A stretch of 64,000 nucleotides of DNA from Heliopora coerulea (Eukaryota > Cnidaria > Anthozoa > Scleralcyonacea > Helioporidae): contig JASJOG010000112.1 of NCBI GenBank assembly GCA_030142905.1, forward strand, positions 412,501 to 476,500, in the 5' to 3' direction. The position numbers and the translations under genes were made by a program. Position 1 is the stretch's first letter. Each line of letters starts with the position of its first letter. Below are positions 35,817 to 47,163 of this stretch, piece by piece. The notes beneath the pieces were generated by a model. The model searched no databases. It saw only the letters and a program-made list of their open reading frames with translations, and had not been told where the DNA came from.

Positions 35817-37800
35817 ATATGTGAGAATCCGCCCTTGAAACACCAGTGCATTACCAGCGTTCACGCAGTTCACGCGGACTTCCAAAGTTTTGTGATCGTG
35901 GTTAATTTGAATTTGGATTTGGTGAACATTCTTTGATTTTAAGCTCGTTTGTCTTCAGAAGCGAAAAGCAAGAATAAAGGTAATTGTTATACTTACAATA
36001 AATATTCCAAAGAGAGACAGTTTTTCCGAGTAACTGGTCATCACCTGATTGGCCGAAGCATAAAGTCGGGTAGTTTTTCCTGTAATATTTCTGATATAGA
36101 AAAGTGTTTTTCCTCGAAGTTTAGCTGGAATACAATTGCGTCAGTGCTATTGCTAGACATCCAGTTCATGTTTGAGTTGTGACATGAAACTCCAGTTTTA
36201 TAGGAGCGCTCAAAATATCAAATTGAATTTCCGATTAGCCCAAGGAAGAAACGGCAAGGAATCTTGAAAAAGTTTTATGCTGATCGGTTACTCAGGAAGT
36301 CTTTCCTTGTATTTAAACAGGTCAGATATGTAAAACTTAAGCAAGCAGTAGTTTGTGAGCCTTATTATATGCGGATACTGAAAATGGTCTAGGACAGAAC
36401 TTCGAGTTTTCGAAGCCTATGCGACGGTGGAGTACAAAAGAGTTCTTCTGCACCACTACTGTGCCTCGAGAAAGTCAACTTGAAAGTACCGTCAAGTTAT
36501 TTCGCTTTTTAACAAGAGAAGAGGGAAGATTGTGAATCTTTAGTGGCTAATTTTAACAATCTTTCTTAGCTGAAATGGATTTTGTTAACGAAAGGTCTCG
36601 AAGAAATCAATGAAGCGTTCATTAGCGAAAAATAATCAGATTACTTACAAACACTTAAATATATTAAACACAGTTTTTGAACACGTCGATACCATGGTGT
36701 ATGGTTATATAAGATAAAGTAGGAGAAGATGAAGAGTAATATACGCTTTAAAGAAGTATACACAGTTACCAAAGACTGTTGGATAGTTTAGTTCTTAAAA
36801 GAACTGTTTGAAACTTAAAGAGCTAACATTCTACGTAAAGAATAAGCTTAAAGAATTAGAAAAAAGCACGATGCATTTCGGCAGACCACTTATCAAGTGC
36901 TATGCATCTGCTAACTAAAGAAACATATCACCTGCTTATATAGTCTAAAGAAAACTGATGACATCGACCCAACGGTATGTGGGAGGGTCAAAATAGGGAT
37001 AGTTGGAAAACAAAGGCATACAAATAAGAGCATACAAGAGACAAAAATTGTAAAGATTCATGCAGTATTGATCGGCCAGTATACTAATTCGTTGATTGGA
37101 GTGTATATTAAAGCCCGAGGCACAACGAGTGCTTTTCAAACCCGACTAGGTCACAAAGCAAATAAAGACACCCTCAGGAAAAAGCTGTTATCTATAATGC
37201 ATGTCAAGATTATTCATTGTCGGCACTTTCTATTGAAGACGCTTTCCATTTATTTCTTGAATCATTCAGTCCTCCATTCGACCAAAATAAAGGAATAACA
37301 AGCCCAAAAACAAAAATCAGCTATATACATGGTAGAAAAAGGTGCAAGAGATCAATTTGTGTAGTCAAAGAAACAAATAATCAGCATGAGTTGCGTAGGA
37401 AGTGAATAAAAATTTATAGGAATGCCAGAAGAAAAATGCATCAGTAATTTCCGAGTTTCGATTTTCTATTTTGGTATCAATTCTGGGTTGTTTTTCACGA
37501 AGGTGATCTTTAAGTATTGGAAAGAAAGAAAAATTACACTGTTTTCCTGTAGTTTGCAGACCTAAGACGACGACCAGTGAGGAGTGGGGAAAGTAAGTGT
37601 TAGGGTAGTGCAAATAGTTATCATAGGTGAGATAATATTTTCATTACAATTTTTGTTTCATTTCTTGTAAGATAAAAATCTTCTGACCAAGGAGAACAAA
37701 ATTGATCTAGGTGATTGCTGTTTAGTTTGTGAGATAGAGCAGCAACAATCATGTTGCCGCCTAACTTTAAAAGTCCAGAATGTATTCAATTTATCTAACT
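35550..37800 (+). repeat. Tandem duplication, unit B
   Basis: Partner of 32.64-35.0 kb; offset about 3.0 kb at the left and 2.76 kb at the right, so internal indels have accumulated. No recognisable protein domain beyond the hydrophobic ORF. Confidence 0.6.
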
Positions 37801-37849
37801 TCAATTATAGAAGTCTTTCTCATGGCCCCAAATGATGTTATTTGAGAAT

Positions 37850-39115
37850 GACGATACAATGCGAGATGGCCGAGATGTTTGTGTCACTTTATTTCTTCTA
37901 ACTATTATATTTGCTTCACCAGCCATTAATCATACCACTTACCCTTGTGCACATGCTGGCCCTCTGTGCCTAAAATATAGAATTTTTAATTCTGCACGTC
38001 GATTGTTTTCATTGTGATTAGTAATGTCTTTCAGCTCTCTTCCAATTAAGTCTCGGAATTGTAGAGCCTTGGAAAGTGCAATTCCAGTGACTTTTCAAGT
38101 AATTGGACGAGCAGCAGTTGATACGATTAAACGCCGTTGCTCGAAGCGACAAACCTCTTTGTACTTGACATTATTTTTTCTTATTTCAATTGTTATTACA
38201 CAGGTCATGTTCTTTATTTTAAACATTCGGAAATGTCGGCATACTTTATGAATTCTTAACAAGTAATAGTGTTTTCTTTGAACTTTTCCTTTGCTTAAGA
38301 CGTATACGAGATGATGGCTCTCGGCAAGAGAAAGAGACGCTGATTTCGACGGATTAACCAATAGATGAATGACAAAATGAGGGATAACCAGCATACAATC
38401 TTCTAAAATGTTGCAACCGTCCCTAATCAAGGACGAAGGTAGGTTATTTAGTACGTAGAAAACTATCTGGTCATTTAGATAAAGCTCACGTTTTTGGAAA
38501 TAGTAGATATAGCTCGAATAAGCATTTTTGTGAAAATTCTTTACATCCTAGCAAGTTTTGGACGTCATTTTTGTAATCAGCATGAAAAAAACTTGTTCAT
38601 AAGATATACACGGATGCTTCTCCTAAATTTTGCCTTCAAAAGATGATTTTCTTACGTGCCTCCTTGTAGAGTAAAGTTGTCACAAATGATAAAGTGGTCA
38701 TGAGGTGCAATCAACATACACATTCATCTGTAATCATTTCGCTTTGAGCTTAATTTTAATGAGCTGCAACCGACACTTACTTTGTAGAGGTGTGATATGT
38801 ATGTACATGCGTTGATGTCCGACAATCGAACGATGATTACTCATCATTATCACTGCGTGATTGAATGAATTCAGTTTGTTGGCTACTTGTGTCACATTTT
38901 TGTCTTCATCGGCGAAATGAGAGAAAATGATTTATCTTTCGACAATCTTTGCATGGGTCCTCGAATACCGGACATTCGCTATATTCGTCCTCACTTCCAC
39001 AATATTTAAAATCTTTAATCAGCTCTCGGCGATGTTAACTTACCTATCGTGATGATCACGTCGAAGATCAAACTTCAGACGAAAACGGAGACTTACCATT
39101 CACGAGATTAATGCT
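37850..39115. other. No gene seen
   Basis: Short ORFs only (for example 37832-38017), without recognised domains or convincing junctions. Confidence 0.45.
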
Positions 39116-39124
39116 CCTTTCAAG

Positions 39125-39372
39125 CTCTGAAGCCTGGTTTCCATATGATCATTACAATCGCTGAGATCACTTCGATCGCTCAAAGTAAAAAAAAAAATAT
39201 CCACTGCAATCGCAGAGGTCATTTGGAAACCATGAACTCAGCAATCCAAACGATTACGACAGTAGTGACTCCGAACGCGGAGATAGAAAATTTTCTATCT
39301 TTGCGATCGCAATCTTTAGGATCGCTAGGAGTATGGTTTCCATATGATCGCTGCGATCACTGAGTTAATTTG
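39125..39372. repeat. Repeat built on TGGTTTCCATATGATC and its inverse
   Basis: TGGTTTCCATATGATC occurs at about 39,136 and 39,337 in direct orientation, with an inverted relative (GGTCATTTGGAAACCA) between; GCGATCGCAA and CGCTGCGATCACTGAGTT also recur. Looks like a nested or rearranged MITE. Confidence 0.6.
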
Positions 39373-39383
39373 CACTGTTAAGT

Positions 39384-39845
39384 TACACTGTACACCAACC
39401 AAAAGAATTATTTCATCACTGATCAGACAGATGTTCAGCCCCACAAACGCATAGCGTTCACTTTGAGACTTCAACGCCTCAACACAGAAAACGTCTTTCT
39501 CTTTTCATTTGCTTACAAAAACGTCAATTTTTTGTCGTAACCATACTTAGTAGGAAAAGCCAAAATGACAAAGGAAAGAGAACTCGCAACTTTTTCCCGT
39601 CTACCATAAGTTGTTACTTGCTTTTAGTTTCAAATGTCCAGCTCTTCACTTGGATTTTAAGACACAGGAAACTTCTGAAATTGCAAGATTCAAAGTGTCG
39701 AAATTTAAAATAATAGTGGGTGACGTTTAAGCTCATCACACTCGGTTAGAAGATGCACATACACGAGTACTTAAGTTTTATAACAGTATTTAAAATAAAC
39801 TAACATTTTCTGATAGCGAATATAACGTATACCACCTCCAAATTC
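39384..39845 (+). repeat. Segment duplicated at 46.22-46.69 kb
   Basis: About 460 bp starting ACTGTACACCAAC and including CAACGCCTCAACACAGAAAA and GTAGGAAAAGCCAAAATGAC is nearly identical at 46,221-46,685. It abuts the truncated left end of the duplicated hAT/LINE block at 39,857. Confidence 0.85.
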
Positions 39846-41579
39846 TTAATAATAATTCCTGGGCTGGAAAAAAAGTTAAATTTAGCCGGCAATTAACCCA
39901 TTTGATTGGATGGAGAGCTGAAAATGGAAAACACCAGGAAAATGAGGACAAACGATCTTTCCTTTGGGTTTACGCATTGGTTAAATGCGTAAAAACGTTT
40001 TCCCACGATAAAATATTTTGTTATCTTATGTGTTCTCCGTCACACCTACATCTTTCCCACGGATTGTTTAAAGTTCGTGATATCAGTTTCCGAAATTTTT
40101 TACGATCTTATAGTCTGATTCCGCATTTAAACGGAAAGTCGTCCAGTGGGCAAAATGCCTCCAAAAGAGCGTACAAACCGCTACAAGATTCGCTATATTA
40201 GTTGTTGTTTAAGAGAAACTCACGACCAGAATATAAATAGAAATTCGTAAATTGGACATTATGACTGTTTTATGCAAGTGAACATTTAACAACAGTATGT
40301 AATGTTTAATCATGCTGCATGCATGATTATGTTCAAACATTCAATGTAAGTTTTGCAAAATATGTTTATCGCTACTGTAAACTGGTAGTTCGGTTAACTT
40401 CCCAAATAGTACTTTTTAAAAACGTTCGAAAATGAAAAACTGCCATCTTTTTTACAGATTTGTAACAGCAGTTTTGTCTTGATCACTGATCAGTATGTCC
40501 AGTGGCCCACCCAGGGGGGGGCTTAAGGGGCTTAAGCCCTTCCCTTAGCAACCACATAAAGATGTTTATTTGCGTCAACGAAACAAAAAAATTAAAATTG
40601 TGACGTAAAATCAAAAGGAAACAGCGTAGATGGTACGATGCTTCTAACAGAGTACCGTGAAATGCTATAATTTCTCTGTCACCTTACTGTTGTGTTGTGT
40701 ACAAGAACTGTCAAGTCTTAATCAGACAGTCCAACCATCCCAATTTCGTTGGGATTATCCCGATTTTGAATGGAAATCCCAAATTCCGACCGATATGCTG
40801 TCGTTATTGGAAAAATCCCGATTTTGACATCTGCTTCAAGGAACAACAAGTCTATGAAGATATTTTCGTCAAATTCTATGGCTAGTAGAGCAATATATTT
40901 TTCGGATACCCAGTTAAAAATGTCGCTAGTAGTAGACAAATGGCCGATATGAACAGGATATAAAATAGAGTGGTTGGCTTTTAATAGGTTAGTAATATCC
41001 GGTTCTTCGAACTTTGTCTCGATGAATATATCTCGGTCAGAGGAATTACGATACTTTGTTTTTCAGTACTGTAGTATTTTTTAATTAAAAAACAAGTGCA
41101 AAATAACGATAAATGTACCAAGCATTTTTCACAGAAATTATCGTCTGGGATTGCTAGAAATGGTGTTTCAAGGCATCAAGATTTCAAAATTTTCTTGGAG
41201 GAGCAAGCGCCCAGACCCCCCTTGGCAAATATAGATTTGTCTCGGTCCTTTGATTGGACAGTCTGCTCAATGCCGCAATTGGCCCCGTATTGACTTTGAA
41301 ATGTAAAATATTTCTGGGAGAGCATGACGCGAAAGCTTCCAAGTGGAAGGTGATTTAACGTTTCTAGCCTTTCCTAACTAAAATCGTGGGTGCGCCGTTG
41401 AGTATGTCACCTTTTTACGCACTCCTGAATCGTGACCACTGGGAACAAACGGATCGACGATCCCTTTGACTCTAGGATTTGAATTTATTTCTGTTGGTAA
41501 AATGAGGACTGGACAGTACACGCACCACCCCCCCCCCCCCCTTCACTCATAATGGGCACGGTACGCCACTACCTATTTC

Positions 41580-42830
41580 ACTTGAGGAAGCATAAGTTAC
41601 ATCCCCAATACTAAAGTTATCTATCTCTGTGTAATGGGGGATTTTTCCCCATAATCGTGTTCACCCTTTTCCAAGAGTCCCTGGTATTACCTACGGTTTC
41701 TTTGAAATAATTATTATAATACGCAACCTTTGTACATTTAAAACTATCGCTAACTTTGTTTCGAGTAAGTTTATATTTCAGCCAATTATCACTTGTCTTA
41801 TCATTGGTTGCTGTATTTTTTAAGATTATCCCTCTCAAACATTAATTTCTTTAGTTCAGGCGTTAACCAAGGAGAATGGTTAATTCGGGTTTTCCTTTTA
41901 CGGACTGGCGCATGAGCATCTGATATGTTTTGGAAAGTACTTTTCCAAATTTGTCAGGCACAATTTCGATTACTTTCGTATTGAATAATATGCAATGGAG
42001 CTAAGCTAAGGTCATAGCTAAAGGCATCTCAATCAAAATTTCTAAATTTCCTGCTAATAATAATCCTAGCACTCCGTTTAGAGATAGAGAATTTTCGAAT
42101 GGCATATATGAGAGAATGATCGTTTATTCCCACCTGACAGACTCGAGAATGAGCGTACATATTGGGATTATTAGTTATAAATAAATGTATTATAGTTGCA
42201 GTATTTTTAGTTACACAAGTGGGTTCAACAATAGTCTGATGATATTGATATAAATTGCATATTTCCATTGAACGTTTATTGTGCGGTTCAAGGGATAGAG
42301 GCACCTACATCACAATTTAAAATCGCCAATAATGTTTGTTTCAAGACCAAGCAATTCTAATCTTTCAATAAGAGATTCAAAAGCTGTAATAATAACTGAG
42401 GTGGAAGCAGGAGGCCTATATCAGGTACCAACAATAAGAGGCTTGGGTTTTGGGCTTTTTTACCCTTGATACAAAGCCATTCTAGTTGGTCAACCACAAG
42501 CTCACAAATAAGCTCATAATTTATGATAGTTCTGACGTAAAGTGCCACCTCTCCACCGTGCCTATTACGATCTTTTCTATCTAGGGTGTAAGCAGGAATA
42601 GAAATTTCCCATTCAAAAATGGTTTCATCTAAGCGAATTTCATTTATCGCAAGAATATCGATACTTTTCGTATTCATGTAAACGCGTAATTCGTCGCTAT
42701 GTACAGGCTGACTACTAATATTCAAGTCTGCAATTTTAAATCTTCTAGAGTTGGGAATTTCTTGCAATAATGTTCTGTTCACAGTTTCATTGATCATAAA
42801 AAATTGTTAAGATTTTGTAAATTACTTTTA
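41580..42830 (-). pseudogene. LINE endonuclease and linker, copy 2
   Basis: Minus strand: FKIADLNISSQPVHSDELRV, SIDILAINEIRLDETIF, RHGGEVALYVR, TTIIHLFITNN-like (here ATIIHLFITNN), VGINDHSLIYAIRKF, then the linker DNWLKYKLTRNKV and YYNNYFKETVGNTRDSWK. The same domains and order as copy 1, with several frame breaks. Confidence 0.8.
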
Positions 42831-43083
42831 TTGTGGGAATGAGTATTTAAAAAACATGAAGTAGAATGAGAATCATCAATCGTAAAAGATGAAAAATTTT
42901 CACTAAGATTACGGTTTATCACATTACTTTGGCTTGTAAATTGAAAGTCATCTAAGGCCTCAGAAGATGGTGAATTAAAGAGGAAATGAGAGGTTTCTTC
43001 GTTAGAAAATTTTGAGATCTAGGTGTATTAGATCTATTGTTACTGGTACTGCTGTTTGGCTTTAACGCCTGCAAGATGTTCAT

Positions 43084-43648
43084 TGCGGTGTTGTTTTGCT
43101 GGGGGAACGCGGGGGATCACCTTTCTCAAACTTTTGTAACGGGGGGAACGCCGTTCCCCCGCCGCACAGAGCTTGGTCTTGAATTTTTAATTATAATTCT
43201 GTTGATATTTTATTGTCATATCCCCCTCAAAAGATTCCCGCGACAAAGGACGTACTTTATTGCGTTAAACGTTTAGTGCCGCTCGATTCCTGTTCCTTTT
43301 TACATGATACGCAAGGTTGATGATGAAAGGGAGAATGAAGAAAAGAGGCAAAGCAAAGATTGTGGCAATTACTTTAGTTTAGAATCATACTTATCTTAGG
43401 TACTTAATTAAGTAAGTTTTAAGCAAGGTTGTTATTTTTACAAATCAAGAGCTTAGTTTGTTTACTTTTTTGACAAAGAACAATGCCCTTAAAATTTTAT
43501 TTGAATAGATTAGAATAAAAGTCAATTGTGTGTATGTAGAACACACTCCTTTATTTATATATTACTATTCATAAAATGACTACACCCATTCGACTTTCAT
43601 ATGCGTTCCCCCACTTCAATTTTTTGCAAAGCAAGACTGGTTACTTGC
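43084..43648. mobile_element. Insertion unique to copy 2, possible inverted-repeat element
   Basis: Relative to copy 1 (AGATATTCATTG joined to AGAGATATGC) about 565 bp are inserted here. Near the left is CTGGGGGAACGC and near the right GCGTTCCCCCAC, exact inverse 11-mers; an internal near-palindrome GGGGGGAACGCCGTTCCCCC lies at 43,141-43,160. No recognised ORF and no clear target duplication beyond a TTG. Confidence 0.5.
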
Positions 43649-43799
43649 GAGATACGCATTACCTTTCCTATTTAGGGTCAGTATACTACCATTTAGGCAG
43701 GAATCATGCAGCCTAAAATTGAGAAACTATCACCTCATACTGCAATGCTATGATCCATGTCATCAATTTCCATCAACTACTCATAATCATGAAACTAGG

Positions 43800-44870
43800 T
43801 TTTAGCCATTGTGGAGCGTATCCTGAGCTGACCATAAAATTTAATAATCCAGTATTTTAAACCTCTATCCACACTTAAGGCCAACAGTGCTGCTCATGAG
43901 TAAGGCTACCTTTACTCGCGAGTAGTGAGAACGAAAGCTTGTTCTGACTCGCTAATTGCGAGTGCTAGCAAGTCTACTAAAGTTAATTATTATATACGTA
44001 CTGTGATATACTCGTTAGCAAGCGCAAAGATAAAAGTCGTCTCTTACAGGTGAAATTCAATCGTGATTGGTCAGACGATTTTTCCTTCTGGTGACTACAA
44101 TCTTCTGACCAATCAGAGTCCTCAGGCGAATGTTCTCCACTAGTGAGAAAACCATATCAATTTTTCCCACCGCAGCTCATGCGAACCTTAACAGCTCGAA
44201 CTTTTTGTTTGCTCTCAGATATCATTTTTATTACGTTGTGTTCATACTTATCTTGCTGTTAAACATGTGAACTTTTAAAAGTATCGTTAGAAACAAATAC
44301 ATTTTCTAATTTTTATGTTGTCTTTATACAACTTCGTCGACTTGTCGCTGAGAGGAATTCTAAAGGGCGTTTGTTCCTTCACTTGTCATAAAAGAAATGT
44401 TAATCACAGTAGGCATATAATAAACAAATGACCTCATGGTTGGCTCGCTTGTCCGATTTTTATTCACTTGTGAATAAAAATCGTGCGCGTTCACCAACCA
44501 TGAAGTAATCTGTATTTATATTGGCAGTGCTCGCGTATTCATACATCCCGAGTATTATGAGAGTGAAAAGATTTGAGGTATGGGTGTCGGAAATCGTTGC
44601 CCCAGCGAATCAGTAATTACACAGTTGTAGCCTAATATATGTTTTAATACTCTTACTCACAATCACTTTCGGTACGCATCGGTGTATCATTATTTGAAAA
44701 TTGAAATACTATCTTATGTTCCCTATCTTTAATTAAGCTGTTGGTACTAAATCAATTTTTCACGTGTTAATGTTATTTGAACCTCTATTTTTTTCCACGT
44801 ATAACACGATAAACACGTTTGTCTCTGACGCAGGTAAATGAATAGCAAAAAAGTACTTGATGGCATGCAT
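43800..44870. other. No gene seen
   Basis: AT-rich; holds the hairpin GATTTTTATTCAC / GTGAATAAAAATC (44,456-44,483) inside a larger CATGGTTGG...CCAACCATG inverted repeat (44,436-44,499). Confidence 0.5.
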
Positions 44871-44879
44871 TAGAGGACC

Positions 44880-45990
44880 TCTCCTGCTTTTCTTCTTCTG
44901 TAACAGGAAACAGAACTGACTATTTAACTCAATTTGCTCGTGGGTTAATGTATAAACTTCATGAAGTCAATTTCATTCTTTTTGGATTATTTAATTTCAG
45001 CTTACCGGTATCTGTAGAGGGCGATATTTTGGGTATGAGAACTTCTTTTCTACCTTTCCTTGCACTCTCAGAAAGTACGTCAACCTATCCCTTTCTGCCT
45101 TGGCATTGAACTGCCTTTTTGTGCTTATAGGGTAGTTTTGATCGTTTTCAAAACCCACAGCCAAAACAGAAAACAAATTTTAAATCGCCTTCACTGAAAC
45201 ATTGGCTAACGTTAAATTCTATTAATATCCCTTTTTATAGTACAAGCACCACCGGACCGTTTACAAATGGAGGAGATTTTTCGAACAGCGATAAGAATTC
45301 GGGGAGTATGGAAGCTAGTAGCCTCACTGACAAGTCTATTTATAACGTACGAAATTGACGACATATCTTGTTCCAGAGATGGCGAAGACGAAACGATCAA
45401 GGCTCTTACAATGCTTAGACGGTACATGGAGCGGGGAGGGACGAGAGAAAGGCTAGCTGGAGCGCTTGAGAAGCTTGGGTTAACCTCTCTATCTCAGGAT
45501 GTCAGATTTGGATATTTTATCGATACTGGTGAGGAAGAGTAATCCATGGATTTTAAGTTTTGAAATTTTTTTAGGAAAATTTAAAGATGAAATAGAATAG
45601 AATTTAAGTTTGTTTCATATGAAAGAGCTCTAAAAAATACGCGGAAAGGCGTTCACTTATACAATTTCGTAAGGGGTTTTGGGTGGGCTGATATCCGTGA
45701 GCGGAATAAAAAAGAAACCGTTTCGAAACGAGTTGATAACGTAATGGCAAGAACAGACGCTCTGCATGTCGGCTTTTAAACTGTTGTACACTGAAAACTA
45801 CGGTCAAACATTGAACGGTTTCTTTAACCGTATTTGACGAGATAGTAAAAAACCATGGTTATGTATTCTACTTGTTCTGTGAAAGCGATTTTATAAAGAC
45901 AACTGTGATTAAGGTAACAAGGCTAAGAGGGGCTGGGGACTTGGAAAGTTGTTTACATATAGATGGGCCTATGAGTGGGGTGGGGAGCTT
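44880..45990 (+). repeat. Segmental duplicate of 62.1-63.96 kb
   Basis: Intron sequence before the exon (CCTGCTTTTCTT, GGAAACAGAACT, CTCAATTTGCT, GGGTTAATGTAT, ACTTCATGAAGTCAATTT), the death-domain exon and the 3' flank (TACAATTTCGT, GTTGTACACTGAAAACTA, TATTTGACGAGATAGTAAAA) all recur at 62.1-63.96 kb in the same order. Confidence 0.85.
45241..45542 (+). CDS. Death-domain exon (copy 2), possibly dual use
   Basis: Acceptor ATCCCTTTTTATAG, phase 1, then (G)TA-QAPPDRLQMEEIFRTAIRIR, a Trp (GVWKLVASLTSLF), YEIDDISCSRDGEDETIKA, LTMLRRYMERGGTRERLAG and ALEKLGLTSLSQDV. This is the same death-domain subtype as the 11-kb exon. The ORF ends GEEE-TAA at 45,542, but just before it ACTG is followed by GTGAGG (45,529), a good donor that again leaves phase 1 with G. 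Used as a donor, it makes a symmetric 288-bp exon able to join the kinase exon at 47,164 in frame; not used, it makes a last exon. The decayed duplicate at 62.5 kb keeps the same donor. Confidence 0.75.
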
Positions 45991-46220
45991 ATAACGGGAA
46001 TAAATTTTTTGTTTAGAGATAGATGGACCTATAATCGGGTGAGCTTATAACCGATGAGGCTTATAACCTGGATTTTACGGTATGCGTTCACTTGGGCTAG
46101 CAATCACTGAGTTAACTTTTTTGAGTCATTATATGGAAGTCAGGCATAAGGTTCCTTTCATTTCACTTGTTTCGCGTTATCTATAAGGTTTTCTCCCGAA
46201 CCTACCACTTCGCACTTTCT

Positions 46221-46950
46221 TACACTGTACACCAACAGGAAGTATTACTTCATCACTGATCAGACATATGTTCAGCCCGACAAACGCACATCGTTCACTT
46301 CAAGACTTCAACGCCTCAACACAGAAAACGTCTTTCTCTTTTCATTTGCTTACAAAAACGACAATTTTTTTGTCATTACCATACTAAGTAGGAAAAGCCA
46401 AAATGACAAAGGAAAGAGAACTCGCAACTTTTTCCCGTCTACCATAAGTTGCTACTTGCTTTTAGTTTCAAATGTCCAGCTCTTCACTTGGATTTTAAGA
46501 CACAGGAAACTTCTGAAATTGCAAGATTCAAAGTTTCGAAATTCAAAATAATAGTGGCTGATGTTTAAGCTCACCACACTCGGTTAGAAGATGCACATAC
46601 ACGAGCACTTAAGTCTTATAACAGTATTTAAAATAAACTAACATTTACTGATGGCGAATATAACGTATACCACCTCCAAAATCTTAATAGTAATTCATGA
46701 GGAACTCAAAGAAAAGTCACAACCATGTCGTGTCTTTAAATGTGATAAACACACGTTGACTTATCTCCTCAAGATTTTGCGGCTTAGAAAATAGTTTTCA
46801 AAAATTCTTCGTAAATTAGCATGTAAAAGAGGTCGCCATTAAAGTTATCTAAAAAACTTGCCGCACATACTTTATCGGATTCAAATCACTCTGCTGCTGC
46901 TTCGTGTTTTGAATCCGATAAGACACTACTGCTTGTGTTTATAAAACATT
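46221..46950 (+). repeat. Composite duplicated segment upstream of the kinase exon
   Basis: 46,221-46,685 matches 39,384-39,845 and 46,690-46,950 matches 29,340-29,650, so two pieces found apart elsewhere are joined here. Includes foldback copy 3 (46,860-46,945: TTTATCGGATTCAAAT...TTTTGAATCCGATAA). Confidence 0.7.
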
Positions 46951-47163
46951 ACATTCTAACGTGAATACACTGATACGCCTCCATATCGCGAAACATCAGC
47001 CCACAGTACGATACGGAATACGCAGAAATGTATCTAGGTTCGATACAGAAAAAATTTCGTCATTAAGGAGTCAAATTTATTTCAAGGGTAGACAATCAAA
47101 ATTGACGTCTTCTACTTCTGAATGTTAATCTGTGCGTATTTTCCCTTTTTCTTACGTTTCAAG

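Larger units (their letters stand above)
39857..43790 (-). mobile_element. Second copy of the hAT-in-LINE block, left-truncated
   Basis: Aligns throughout with about 4.91-8.26 kb, including the hAT right end (41,571), the target 8-mer CCTATTTC (41,572-41,579) and the LINE endonuclease. The hAT left end and the LINE RT seen in copy 1 are absent; the homology begins at 39,857 inside the hAT. Sharing the same insertion site means this arose by DNA duplication, not by two separate insertions. It has one extra insertion at about 43.08-43.65 kb. Confidence 0.85.
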
